Source: JBFMHP01 sp040752855
GTDB taxonomy: Bacteria > Pseudomonadota > Gammaproteobacteria > RBG-16-57-12
Direction of reading: 5' to 3'
Assembly: GCA_040752855.1 (NCBI GenBank)
Contig: JBFMHP010000007.1
Coordinates: 1-64,000 of the forward strand
Length of the DNA: 64,000 nt
In this document: positions 55,119 through 63,117 of the stretch, piece after piece
Position numbering within the stretch: the first letter of the stretch is position 1
Layout of the letters: each line of letters opens with the position of its first letter
The notes under the pieces: model-generated
What the model was told of the DNA's origin: nothing
Seen by the model: the letters and a program-made list of their open reading frames with translations, nothing else
Database searches by the model: none
Program-made: the position numbers and the translations under genes

Positions 55119-55474
55119 TGCTCGTGATCATCAACATCCTCGGGCTGCTGCTCATCGCACTGATTGTATGGTGGTTTTGGATGGCCACGCCGCGCGCGGT
55201 GCGGATCGCCGGTGATATCGTCGATATTCGCGTCGCCGGCGGGGTGTATACGCCCGCGCAGATCCAGGTGCCGGTCGGCAAACCGGTGCGGCTGCGCTTT
55301 CTGCGCCAAGACGCCACGCCGTGCGCGCGCCAGGTGGTGATCCCGCGGCTGGAGCGGGTGTTCGAACTCGAACTCAACAAACCACGGGAAGTGACGCTTA
55401 CCTTCCCCGAGTCGGGCGAGTATGAATTCGCCTGCGAGATGCATATGTATGTCGGCCGGTTCCTTGCCGCGTGA
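55118..55474 (+). CDS. Membrane-anchored cupredoxin-like protein
   Basis: The 118-residue product has one N-terminal membrane helix (about 3-23) and a small beta-barrel domain of the COG4633-type cupredoxin group. Potential copper ligands are in DATPCARQVVIP and the C-terminal FACEMHMYVGRF (Cys, His and Met). The ATG overlaps the copA stop (TGATG), and AGGGAGG lies seven bases upstream, so expression with CopA is coupled. It probably receives or delivers copper at the periplasmic side of CopA; this is inferred from context. Confidence 0.82.
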
Positions 55475-55498
55475 TGTATGGCCGCGCAGGGTGTCAGC

Positions 55499-55504
55499 TA
55501 TAAT
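55499..55504 (+). promoter_or_regulatory. Perfect -10 box before the lipoprotein cassette
   Basis: TATAAT at 55499-55504 lies 37 bases upstream of the first lipoprotein gene, in the 66-base gap after the cupredoxin gene. No good -35 box is visible at 16-18 bases, so either an activator is needed or the promoter is weak. Confidence 0.35.
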
Positions 55505-55540
55505 GAAATAATTGAGTCTTTATCAATCCGGAGGACTGTC

Positions 55541-56101
55541 ATGCGTGTGCAAATGAAAACGATACTGACGTTGTGTCTGCTGGCCGTGGCTGTAGTCGGC
55601 TGCGGCGGCAAGACCATGGTGGAAAGCGACCTGCGCATCAAGGGCGCGCCGGATTGGGTCAACGAAGGCACCAATGTGCTCAACGATCGCGGCGGCCGGC
55701 TGTTTCACGGCGTGGGTTCCTCCAAGCCGCTGGGCGATGATTCGCTGCAACAGTCGACGGCCGATTCGCGCGCGCGCGCTGAGCTGGCGCGCATCCTGAC
55801 CTCGTACATGGATGTGGTGTCCAAGGATTACATGGGTGCGGCGCAGAGCGGCGGGCAGCAGGCCAGCGAGGAATCGGTCAGCCGGCAGATCAGCGCGCTG
55901 AGCCAGGTCAACATTACCGGCTCGAAGATCATCGCGCGTTGGAAGGACAAGCGCACCAATATCGTCTACTCGTTGGCGGAACTCGATCTCAAGCAGGTGA
56001 AGGACACGACGGAAACCATTACTGAAATGAATCAAGGTTTGAAAGAGCATATCAAGACGCAGGGCGACAACATCTTTGATCGTATGGCAGGAGGAAAATA
56101 A
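55541..56101 (+). CDS. LPP20-family lipoprotein (first)
   Basis: The 186-residue product has a lipoprotein signal ending LLAVAVVGC (cysteine at about 20). It then has an LPP20-like domain with APDWVNEG and LFHGVGSSKPLG followed by an alanine-rich helix region (ADSRARAELARILTSYMDVV). LPP20 proteins are outer-membrane lipoproteins first described in Helicobacter and also include FlgP. GGAGG lies six bases before the ATG; the longer in-frame start at 55478 is rejected. It leads a four-lipoprotein cassette. Confidence 0.82.
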   Translation: MRVQMKTILTLCLLAVAVVGCGGKTMVESDLRIKGAPDWVNEGTNVLNDRGGRLFHGVGSSKPLGDDSLQQSTADSRARAELARILTSYMDVVSKDYMGAAQSGGQQASEESVSRQISALSQVNITGSKIIARWKDKRTNIVYSLAELDLKQVKDTTETITEMNQGLKEHIKTQGDNIFDRMAGGK

Positions 56102-56103
56102 GC

Positions 56104-56712
56104 ATGCGGCATTTGGCAGGACTGGTGACAGCGGTGTGGGTGGGTGCTTCGGTGCTCGGGCTTTCGGCGTGCGCCAAGAAGGTCGAGCGCATCGAGGTGG
56201 AGGAGGTGCGCGATCTGAGCGGCAGCTGGAACGACACCGATTCACGGCTGGTTTCCGAGGAGATGATCCGCGATGTGCTGTCGCGTCCCTGGCTCGGCGA
56301 ATTTACCGGCAAGAAGGGCAAGCAGCCGGCGGTGATCGTCGGCGAGGTGCGCAATCTGAGCCACGAGCACATCAGCATCGGCACCTTCGTCTCCGACATG
56401 GAGCGCGAGCTGATCAACTCCGGCCGCGTGGAGTTTGTCGCCTCCAAGGTCGAGCGCGGCGAGATACGCGATGAACGCGCCGACCAGGAGCTGCACGCTG
56501 CGGAAGAAACCCGCAAGGCCATGGGGCAGGAACTCGGCGCGGATTTCATGCTGAAGGGCACGATCAATTCCATCGTCGACACCGAAGGCAAGGAGCAGGT
56601 GCGCTATTTCCAGGTCGATCTCACCTTGATCAGCCTGGTGGACAACCGCAAGGTCTGGGTCGGCCAGAAGAAGATCAAGAAGTACATCAAGAAGCCGCGT
56701 TTTCGCCTGTAA
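56104..56712 (+). CDS. LpoB-family lipoprotein (penicillin-binding protein activator type)
   Basis: The 202-residue product has a lipobox (LGLSAC, cysteine at 23) and an LpoB domain. Hallmarks are DLSGSWNDTDSRLVSEEMI, RNLSHEHISIGTFVSDMEREL and GADFMLKGTINSI. In E. coli LpoB activates the peptidoglycan synthase PBP1b. This homologue lies in a different context, two bases after the first LPP20 gene, so its partner may differ. GGAGG is nine bases upstream. Confidence 0.87.
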   Translation: MRHLAGLVTAVWVGASVLGLSACAKKVERIEVEEVRDLSGSWNDTDSRLVSEEMIRDVLSRPWLGEFTGKKGKQPAVIVGEVRNLSHEHISIGTFVSDMERELINSGRVEFVASKVERGEIRDERADQELHAAEETRKAMGQELGADFMLKGTINSIVDTEGKEQVRYFQVDLTLISLVDNRKVWVGQKKIKKYIKKPRFRL

Positions 56713-56727
56713 ACGGCATGCGCTGAC

Positions 56728-58014
56728 ATGAAGGAGATGGTCCGGCGCTGCGGCGTTGCGGTGAGCGCAGCCCTGCTGATGCAGGGCTGCGTCAGTTTCA
56801 CGCACATCCAGAACCCGGTGGAGGATCTGTTGCAGCAGCAACGGCCCGCCAAGGCGCTGGAGGTGTTGGAGCGGCGCTCGCTCATCGGGTGCGACAAGGT
56901 GCTCTACAACCTGGATAAGGGCATGCTGTTGCGCATGACCGGGGATTTCAGCGCCAGCAACGCCGCGTTCGAGGCGGCCAAAGCGGCGCAGGAGAAGGTC
57001 GAGGCGGTGAGCCTCACGGAACAGGCCGGCGCCACCGTGGTCAACGACAGCCTGCGCAGCTATGCCAGCCCGTTGTTCGAGCAGGTGATGCTGCACGTTT
57101 ATATGGCGCTGAACTTTCTCGAACTCGGCAACCTTGACGGCGCGCGGGTCGAGATGATGCAGGTCGATGCGCTGATGCAGGACAAGGGGGACAAGGACGA
57201 GCTGCCCTTCGCGCGGTATCTCGCCGGCATGGTGTTCGAGGCGCAGGGCGAGTGGAGTGACGCCTTGATCGCGTATCGCAAGGCGTATCAGGCCTACCGC
57301 GCGCATGGCCAGCCGATTCCGGATTATCTCAAATTCGATCTGTTGCGATTGACCGAGCGCCAGGGACTGAGCGATGAACGCGCGCAGTACGAACGTGAAT
57401 TCGCGCTCAAGGATTGGCCGACCCCCAGGGCTCGGCAGGATGCCGAGTTGATCGTGGTGGTGAGTAATGGCCTGGCCCCGCGCAAGCACGAGCAGGCGAT
57501 CACCGCGCAGGACCCGACGAGCGGACAGTTGCACCGCATCGCCACGCCGTTCTACGAGAAGCGGCAGAGCAGCATCGAGCATGTGCGCGTGCGCGTCGAC
57601 GGCGCGATCGCCGATGACGCGCTGATGGACAATCTGGCCCCGCATGCCGAGGCGGCGCTCGCCCAGGCCATGCCGGCGATCATCGCGCGGGCCATCGCGC
57701 GGGTGGCGGTCAAGAACAAGGTAAGCGACGAGGCGCGGCAAAAAGACGCGGTCGTCGGCCTGATCACCAATATCGCCGGGGTGCTGACCGAGCGCGCCGA
57801 CACCCGCGGCTGGTATACCTTGCCGCAGGAGATCTTGCTGGTGCGCATGTCGCTGCCCCCCGGGGATTATCGCGCCGCGCTGGAACTGCTCGGTCCGGGG
57901 GACGATGTGAGGGCAACCGAACAACTCAAAGAGATGCGGCTGGAGCGAGGACAGTGGCGGTTCGTGTCGCTGCACTGGCCGGCATCCCGATCGTTATGGA
58001 GAGGAGTCAGATGA
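56728..58014 (+). CDS. COG3014-family lipoprotein with TPR-like helices
   Basis: The 428-residue product has a lipobox (ALLMQGC, cysteine at 21), then helical repeats (about 30-215: LEVLERRSL, LNFLELGNLDGARVEMMQ, ARYLAGMVFEAQGEWSDALIAY) and a mixed C-terminal domain. It belongs to the uncharacterised group I know as COG3014, often found next to LpoB-like genes. The ribosome binding site is weak. Its stop overlaps the next gene (ATGA). No enzymatic motif is visible, so a scaffold or adaptor role is only a guess. Confidence 0.78.
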   Translation: MKEMVRRCGVAVSAALLMQGCVSFTHIQNPVEDLLQQQRPAKALEVLERRSLIGCDKVLYNLDKGMLLRMTGDFSASNAAFEAAKAAQEKVEAVSLTEQAGATVVNDSLRSYASPLFEQVMLHVYMALNFLELGNLDGARVEMMQVDALMQDKGDKDELPFARYLAGMVFEAQGEWSDALIAYRKAYQAYRAHGQPIPDYLKFDLLRLTERQGLSDERAQYEREFALKDWPTPRARQDAELIVVVSNGLAPRKHEQAITAQDPTSGQLHRIATPFYEKRQSSIEHVRVRVDGAIADDALMDNLAPHAEAALAQAMPAIIARAIARVAVKNKVSDEARQKDAVVGLITNIAGVLTERADTRGWYTLPQEILLVRMSLPPGDYRAALELLGPGDDVRATEQLKEMRLERGQWRFVSLHWPASRSLWRGVR

Positions 58015-59078
58015 ACAAGTGTAGTCAAACGCTGATCGTGTGCTGTGTACTGGGTCTGCTGGGCTGCGCCCCGGCGGTGAAGCAGGAGGCGGGCAGCGCA
58101 ATCCCGGCTTGGGTCAACGGCGCCAGCGAGCAATATCCGCTCGCGTTGTATATCGTCGGCCGCGGCGTTGGCGCCAGCCAGGAAGAGGCCAAGGACCGCG
58201 CGCGCGCCGACATCGCCAAGACCTTCGCGGTGGCGGTGTTCGAGCGCAGCCAGGACCAGCAGAATTATGTGCGCACCGAGCGCGACGGCCAATCGCAGCA
58301 GCAGCTCGAACAGACCGTCTCGCGCAATATCATGACGCGTACCGACAAGCTGCTGCACGGTGCGGAGATCGCGGATGTCTGGGCGGATGAGACGGGCAGC
58401 CGGGCCTATGCCCTGGCGGTGCTCTCGCGCGCCAAGGCGGCGGAGCAGCTGCGCCAGGAGATCGCCGATCTCGACGCGGCCACCGAGCAATACATCCAGC
58501 GCTCGGGCGCGGAACCGTCGGGACTGATCAAGGTGGCGTTCGCCCACCAGGCGGTCATCGCCCAGCAGGAGCGCATCGGCCTGCAGCGTTCCTTGCGGGT
58601 GGTCGACCAGACCGGCGCCGGTCTGCCGCCGAAGTGGTCGCTGGCGCAGCTGGCGCTCGATCGTGATGAATTGATCCGGCGCGTACGGATCTACCCCGCC
58701 CATGAAGGGTTGTATGTCGCTGGGCTGGTCGATGTACTCAATGGTTCTCTGGGGGCGGCCGGATTCACCGTCGCCAGCGCGACCATCGCCGAATATCGCC
58801 TGCGCGCCGAGGTCGAGCTCGACGATCCGCTCTACCAGGATGGCTGGTACTGGATTCGCGGCGCGCTCGAACTCAATCTCACCGATCGCGACGGCAAGCC
58901 GCTCGGTGTCCAGCGCTGGCCGCTCAAGGTCTCCGCCACCGAGGAGGACAGGGCGCGGGGGCGCGTGCTCGATGCCATCGAATCGCTTCTCAAGCGTGAT
59001 CTGCGCAGCACGGTGCTGGAATTCGCCATGGCAAAACAGGCAGCACAGGAAACCGATGGTCACGATCGCACGCAGTGA
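58011..59078 (+). CDS. LPP20-family lipoprotein (second, longer)
   Basis: The 355-residue product has a lipobox (VLGLLGC, cysteine at about 19) and an LPP20-like domain (IPAWVNGASEQYPLALYIVGRG, about 31-52; EEAKDRARADIAKTFAVAV). A further 180 residues contain a beta-rich tail. GGAGAGGAG precedes the ATG at 58011. It overlaps the previous gene by four bases and the relA start by 23, so all five genes form one transcriptional and probably translational unit. Function is unknown. Confidence 0.78.
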   Translation: MNKCSQTLIVCCVLGLLGCAPAVKQEAGSAIPAWVNGASEQYPLALYIVGRGVGASQEEAKDRARADIAKTFAVAVFERSQDQQNYVRTERDGQSQQQLEQTVSRNIMTRTDKLLHGAEIADVWADETGSRAYALAVLSRAKAAEQLRQEIADLDAATEQYIQRSGAEPSGLIKVAFAHQAVIAQQERIGLQRSLRVVDQTGAGLPPKWSLAQLALDRDELIRRVRIYPAHEGLYVAGLVDVLNGSLGAAGFTVASATIAEYRLRAEVELDDPLYQDGWYWIRGALELNLTDRDGKPLGVQRWPLKVSATEEDRARGRVLDAIESLLKRDLRSTVLEFAMAKQAAQETDGHDRTQ

Positions 59079-61278
59079 ATTAGGGCTCGATGGACGCCGC
59101 CCCTTCGACCTGGAAGGGTGGTTGCAGTGCATCAGCGAGGGCCGTTCCGAGCAGGACATGGCGATGATCCGCCGTGCCTACGAGATCGCCGAACGCGCCC
59201 ACCACGGCCAGATGCGCGCCTCGGGGATTCCCTACATCCTGCACTGCGTCTCGGTGGCCGATATCCTGGCCGACCTGCGCCTCGACAGCAATGTGATCGC
59301 CGCCGCGCTGCTGCACGATGCGATCGAAGATACCGAGGTCACCGCCGAGTTTATCGCCCAAGAAACCAACGCCGATGTGGCCGGATTGGTGCAGGGCGTG
59401 ACCAAGATGCGCAACCTGCCGGGCTGGCGCAACGAAGGCGCGCCGTTGCCGAGCAAGCAGCACATGTACGCGGAGAACCTGCGCAAGATGGTGCTGGCGA
59501 TGGCCGAGGATGTGCGCGTGGTGCTGATCAAGCTGGCCGACCGCACGCACAATATGCGCACGCTCGGTTCGCTGCCGGAGGACAAGCGTCGGCGTGTCGC
59601 GCGCGAGACGCTGGAGATCGTCGCGCCTCTGGCGAACCGTCTCGGCATCTGGCAGATCAAGTGGGAGCTGGAGGATCTGGCGCTCAAATACCTGGAGCCG
59701 GAGCGCTACAAATACATCGCCTCGCGCCTCGATGAGCGGCGCATCGACCGCGAAAACTACATCAACGAGTTCGTCGAAATCCTGCGCACGCACCTCGAAC
59801 GCGCCGGCATCCAGGCCGCGATCAAGGGACGGCCCAAACACATCTACAGCATCTGGCGCAAGATGGACCGCAAGCAGCTCGACTTCGAGCGCATCTTCGA
59901 TGTGCGCGCCGTGCGGGTGGTCCTGCCGGAGATCGCGCAGTGCTACGCCGCGCTCGGCGTGGTGCACAGCCTGTGGCCGTATGTGCCGGGCGAGTTCGAC
60001 GATTACATCGCCACGCCCAAGGGGAATAACTATCAGTCGCTGCACACCGCGGTCATCGGACCGCAGGGCAAGATCGTGGAGGTGCAACTGCGCACCTCCG
60101 ACATGGATCATCACGCCGAATACGGCGTGGCGGCCCATTGGCGCTACAAGGAAGGCGCGCTGTACGATTCGGATTTCAATAACAAAGTCGCGTGGCTGCG
60201 CCAGGTGCTGGAATGGAAGGAGGAGACGCTCGACGCCAGCGACTTCGTCGACCGCTTCAAAACCGATCTGCTCGGCGATCGTGTCTACGTGCTCACGCCC
60301 GCGGGCAAGATCATCGATCTGCCCTCGGGCGCCACGCCGGTCGATTTTGCCTATGCCGTCCACACCGACATCGGGCACCGTTGCCGCGGGGCGGAGGTCA
60401 ACGGGCGCATCGTGCCGCTGAACTATCAGCTGCAAACCGGCGAGCAGGTCAAGATCCTCACCGTCAAGCACGGCGCGCCGAGCCGCGATTGGCTCAATCC
60501 GCACCTGGGCTATCTCAAGACCTCGCGCGCGCGCGGGCGCATCCTCGCCTGGTTCAAGCATCAGGACTACGACAAGAACGTGTCGGAAGGCCGCCGCATC
60601 CTGGAAAAGGAATTGGATCGACTCAATTTCCCCGAGGCCAATTTCGAAAAGCTGGCGCAGAAGCTCAAGTTCGAAAAGGTCGACGACTTCATGGCGGCGC
60701 TGAGCCGCAACGAAATCAAGATGGGGCAGATCATGGCGGCCTTACAGGAGCATCTGCCCGCCGAGGGCGCGCGTGCCGAGGCCTTGCCGATGCCCGTCAC
60801 CCCGCGCAAACCGAGCGCCGGCGAGCCCGATGTCAAGGTGCATGGCGTCGGCGACCTGTTGACCAACATGGCCAACTGCTGCAAGCCCGTGCCGGGGGAT
60901 TTGATCGTGGGCTACATCACGCGCGGCCGCGGTATCAGCATCCACCGTGCCGATTGCAGCAACCTGTTGCGGTTGCAGCAGGAAAACAAAGAGCGCCTGA
61001 TCGAGGTCGACTGGAGCAGCCGCGTGCAGAGCACCTATCCGGTCGATCTCCACATCGAGGCCTTCGACCGGCCCGGATTGCTGCGCGATATCACCGCCGT
61101 GTTCGCCAACGAGGACATCAACCTGATTGCGGCCAACACCTACACCGACAAGAAGACCTTGCGGGCCGAGATGCGGCTGACCATCGAGATCAACGCCTTG
61201 GATCAGCTCAGCAAGGTGCTGGCCAAGATCAGCCAGCTGCCGAACGTGCAGTCCGCCCAGCGCGCGCGCGGCAAGTAG
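59056..61278 (+). CDS. relA: RelA-type (p)ppGpp synthetase with intact HD hydrolase site
   Basis: The 740-residue product is a long RelA/SpoT homologue, length matching E. coli RelA (744). The HD domain retains R54, H63, H87-D88 with E91-D92, and D162/N166. These are lost in E. coli RelA, so hydrolase activity is possible. The synthetase domain has EFDD (313-316), the ExDD class of monofunctional RelA rather than RxKD of SpoT. TGS, zinc-finger (NCCKPVPGD, ADC) and ACT domains follow. The ATG at 59056 lies inside the upstream lipoprotein gene after AGGAAA. A partial copy of its 3' end lies at 61418. Confidence 0.9.
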   Translation: MVTIARSELGLDGRRPFDLEGWLQCISEGRSEQDMAMIRRAYEIAERAHHGQMRASGIPYILHCVSVADILADLRLDSNVIAAALLHDAIEDTEVTAEFIAQETNADVAGLVQGVTKMRNLPGWRNEGAPLPSKQHMYAENLRKMVLAMAEDVRVVLIKLADRTHNMRTLGSLPEDKRRRVARETLEIVAPLANRLGIWQIKWELEDLALKYLEPERYKYIASRLDERRIDRENYINEFVEILRTHLERAGIQAAIKGRPKHIYSIWRKMDRKQLDFERIFDVRAVRVVLPEIAQCYAALGVVHSLWPYVPGEFDDYIATPKGNNYQSLHTAVIGPQGKIVEVQLRTSDMDHHAEYGVAAHWRYKEGALYDSDFNNKVAWLRQVLEWKEETLDASDFVDRFKTDLLGDRVYVLTPAGKIIDLPSGATPVDFAYAVHTDIGHRCRGAEVNGRIVPLNYQLQTGEQVKILTVKHGAPSRDWLNPHLGYLKTSRARGRILAWFKHQDYDKNVSEGRRILEKELDRLNFPEANFEKLAQKLKFEKVDDFMAALSRNEIKMGQIMAALQEHLPAEGARAEALPMPVTPRKPSAGEPDVKVHGVGDLLTNMANCCKPVPGDLIVGYITRGRGISIHRADCSNLLRLQQENKERLIEVDWSSRVQSTYPVDLHIEAFDRPGLLRDITAVFANEDINLIAANTYTDKKTLRAEMRLTIEINALDQLSKVLAKISQLPNVQSAQRARGK

Positions 61279-61282
61279 TGTT

Positions 61283-61364
61283 GCCGGCAACGCTGCGCTT
61301 ATGCCGGCCTACGTGGTGGATATGTGGTTCCCGTAGGCCGGGATAAGGCGCAGCCGTTCCCGGC
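61283..61364. repeat. REP-like element pair, copy 1
   Basis: An arm starting GCCGGCAACGCTGCGCTTAT (61283-61313) and a near-complementary arm starting CGTAGGCCGGGATAAGGCGC (61332-61364) form a mosaic-type pair resembling enterobacterial REP sequences (GCCGGATAAGGC type). Each arm is also a hairpin. It begins five bases after the relA stop. Confidence 0.8.
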
Positions 61365-61374
61365 GGCTCGCCCG

Positions 61375-61410
61375 CTACCAATAGCGTCCGCCACTGCCAA
61401 TGGCGACCAC
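61375..61410 (-). pseudogene. Duplicated 3' fragment of the CopD-like gene
   Basis: This stretch matches the last codons of the CopD-like gene (61579-61614), offset by 204 bases and with a few changes, including the QYW stop region. It is too short to be expressed and marks the right end of the first copy of the duplication. Confidence 0.65.
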
Positions 61411-61417
61411 CCTCAAT

Positions 61418-61482
61418 GACAAAAAGACCTTGCGGGCCGAGATGCGGCTGACCATCGAGATCAACGCCCGGGATCAGCTCAG
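61418..61482 (+). pseudogene. Duplicated relA 3' fragment
   Basis: Sixty-five bases match relA 61147-61211 with three substitutions and would encode a slightly altered DKKTLRAEMRLTIEIN segment of the ACT domain. It has no start and runs into the REP element. It is the left end of the second copy of the duplication. Confidence 0.8.
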
Positions 61483-61486
61483 TGTT

Positions 61487-61568
61487 GCCGGCAACGCTGC
61501 GCTTATGCCGGCCTACGTGGTGGATATGTGGTTCCCGTAGGCCGGGATAAGGCGCAGCCGTTCCCGGC
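61487..61568. repeat. REP-like element pair, copy 2
   Basis: Identical in arrangement to the pair at 61283-61364, displaced by 204 bases. With the pair at 61283 and the single arm at 38441 this family has at least five arms in the window. Confidence 0.8.
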
Positions 61569-61578
61569 AGCTCGCCCG

Positions 61579-62037
61579 CTACCAATACTGCCCGCCGCTG
61601 CCAATGGCGACCACGCCGAGCCCCAGCAGCAGATTGATCAGCACCGCCCACCGGATTCGCGTGAGCTGTTTGCCCGCCTTGGGCCATTCCTCGCCGATCA
61701 CTGCGAGCCGCAATTGCAGGTACGGAACGAAATATACGTAGAGGAAGATCAGGATCATCACCACGCCGATCAAGGTCATGGCATGGACGTGCAGGCCCAG
61801 CTGGCCGAAGTCTTGGAAATTATTGAACACCATCCAGAAGCCGGTGACCGGCAACAGCACGATGGCCGACCAGACCCAGGTGAAAAACCGCGCGAAGACC
61901 TGTGCCCAGAGTTTGAGACGCTGCGGCGGCTCCAGCACCTGTGCCGCCGACGGGCGCAGCGCGACATAGGCGAAGAACATTCCGCCGACCCAGACCACCG
62001 CGGCCAGGGTGTGCATCATGTGAGCAAAGGCGTTCAT
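61579..62037 (-). CDS. CopD-like four-helix membrane protein
   Basis: The 152-residue product has four hydrophobic helices. HMMHTLAAVVWVGGMFFAYVALRP lies at the N terminus (about 6-29 described), like the CopD/DUF-type copper resistance membrane family. Histidines H6, H9 and the HVHAM segment could bind metal or heme. GGGGAAAAA lies upstream of the ATG. It overlaps the next gene's stop by four bases, so it is the second gene of a two-gene unit. Family membership is moderate, and copper handling is inferred. Confidence 0.68.
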   Translation of the reverse strand: MNAFAHMMHTLAAVVWVGGMFFAYVALRPSAAQVLEPPQRLKLWAQVFARFFTWVWSAIVLLPVTGFWMVFNNFQDFGQLGLHVHAMTLIGVVMILIFLYVYFVPYLQLRLAVIGEEWPKAGKQLTRIRWAVLINLLLGLGVVAIGSGGQYW

Positions 62038-62888
62038 GGTTGTTTTTCCCCCTCTGGTGTTGTGTTCTGTGCTGCGTTGACTTGGCGTTGCAGCCAGCCC
62101 TTGATGCGCGGGGCCAGCGTGTCTTCCGCACCGGCCAAGCGCGGTTCCGCGCCGGCGAGGATCAACTGACGATATCGGGTGTTCCCCGCCTGTGCGGCAG
62201 CGGTCTGACGCTCTTTGGCCGCCGCCAAGGAGGGCGCAGCGGCGCGGCTGCTCACGATGTCGAGTATCGGGAGCTTGCTCTGCGCCAGAAAGCGCTTGGG
62301 CTGCTGGGTTTCGGTGAGAAAGTCCGGTGCCGGCATGCCGAGCGCGATCAAGGCCAGGATGCGGCTCGCCTGCGTCTCCGGGATGCCCCCGTCGAGGTAG
62401 CGGGTGAGCACCAGCGCGCCGGTGCCGTGTCCGAGCAGCGCGATCTTGTCGATGCCCTGGGAGGCGAGATGGTCGATCGCCGCCGTCAGTCTCGGCAGGC
62501 TTTGGTCCACATAGGCTTGGAAGTTGTGCGCGTCCAGCGGACGGCTATGATCGAAGGCCGGCAGGCGCAGCGAAACGGCCAGGGTCTGCCAGCGTCCGTC
62601 GGCCAGCGCCCGGCGCAGCGGGCCGATGCCGTCCTGCGAGTCGAGGTGATTCCCGTAGTCATGGACCAGGATCACGCCGCCCAGCCGTTCGGGCAGGCGC
62701 GCGGGGATATTCCACGCCAGGAATTTCCCCCCGCCGGCCTCCAGCCAGAGCGACTCGCCGGCCTGGGGGCGCTGCGCGAGTTCCTCGGCCAGGGCTTGGT
62801 CGGTGATCGCCCGGCCGGCCGCGAGGGCCGGTGCTGCGGTCAGCGCGATCATGATAAAAATCAATAAATTTGACATGGTATTTGGCAT
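62034..62888 (-). CDS. DUF3530-type alpha/beta hydrolase-like secreted protein
   Basis: The 284-residue product has a signal peptide (cleavage after LAAG/AGR near residue 25) and an alpha/beta hydrolase-like fold with GGVILVHDYGNHLD, the nucleophile-elbow-like GHGTGALVL and a C-terminal helical extension. The motif GHGTG replaces the usual GxSxG serine by threonine, so catalysis is uncertain. This matches the group called DUF3530. It is translationally coupled to the CopD-like gene. No convincing ribosome binding site decides between the ATGs at 62888 and 62876. Confidence 0.72.
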   Translation of the reverse strand: MPNTMSNLLIFIMIALTAAPALAAGRAITDQALAEELAQRPQAGESLWLEAGGGKFLAWNIPARLPERLGGVILVHDYGNHLDSQDGIGPLRRALADGRWQTLAVSLRLPAFDHSRPLDAHNFQAYVDQSLPRLTAAIDHLASQGIDKIALLGHGTGALVLTRYLDGGIPETQASRILALIALGMPAPDFLTETQQPKRFLAQSKLPILDIVSSRAAAPSLAAAKERQTAAAQAGNTRYRQLILAGAEPRLAGAEDTLAPRIKGWLQRQVNAAQNTTPEGEKQP

Positions 62889-63117
62889 TGGGTTTAACTT
62901 GTATAATCGACCGGCCGAAATCCAGACCGCTGAACGATCATTGGCTTGGCCAGTGCCTCGGTTCCGATGTCTGGCGGAAGATCTGGCATCTTAGGTCTTT
63001 CCGGTGAGTTGTCCGCCGTCGTGTCGCCGCCATGCGGGTGCGGGTCCATTATGGGGGTAATGGAGGGCGAACGGAAGAACGGTGGACGTGGGGGGAACTT
63101 GTACGGAGTGGCATGCC
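62889..63117 (+). other. Intergenic region before the last gene
   Basis: No gene is seen in these 229 bases. A perfect TATAAT (62902-62907) lies 211 bases upstream of the next start, but TTGACA (62870-62875) is 26 bases away, too far to be its -35 box. GGAGTGGCATGCC precedes the ATG at 63118. A long untranslated leader is possible; no known riboswitch was recognised. Confidence 0.35.

Larger units (their letters stand above)
61147..61614. repeat. Partial tandem duplication of the relA/copD-like junction
   Basis: Copy 1 (61147-61410) contains the relA 3' end, the REP pair and the first bases matching the 3' end of the next convergent gene. Copy 2 (61418-61614) repeats it, but lacks 67 bases (61212-61278 of copy 1). 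Over the 65 relA bases the two copies differ at three positions, and the REP pair is nearly identical. The join at the deletion has only an AG in common. Confidence 0.85.

Noticed and set aside
58702..59055. Upstream extension of relA inside the second LPP20 gene
   Set aside because: It is an out-of-frame shadow of the lipoprotein gene; RelA length matches from 59056.
61229..61687. Minus-strand open frame with an internal 40-residue repeat (VAGELPGTAAPYPGLREPHI type)
   Set aside because: It only reflects translation of the duplicated REP/relA segment in the wrong frame; it overlaps relA and the CopD-like gene.
62889..63117. c-di-GMP (GEMM) riboswitch in the leader of the last gene
   Set aside because: The conserved helix and tetraloop-receptor features were not seen by eye.
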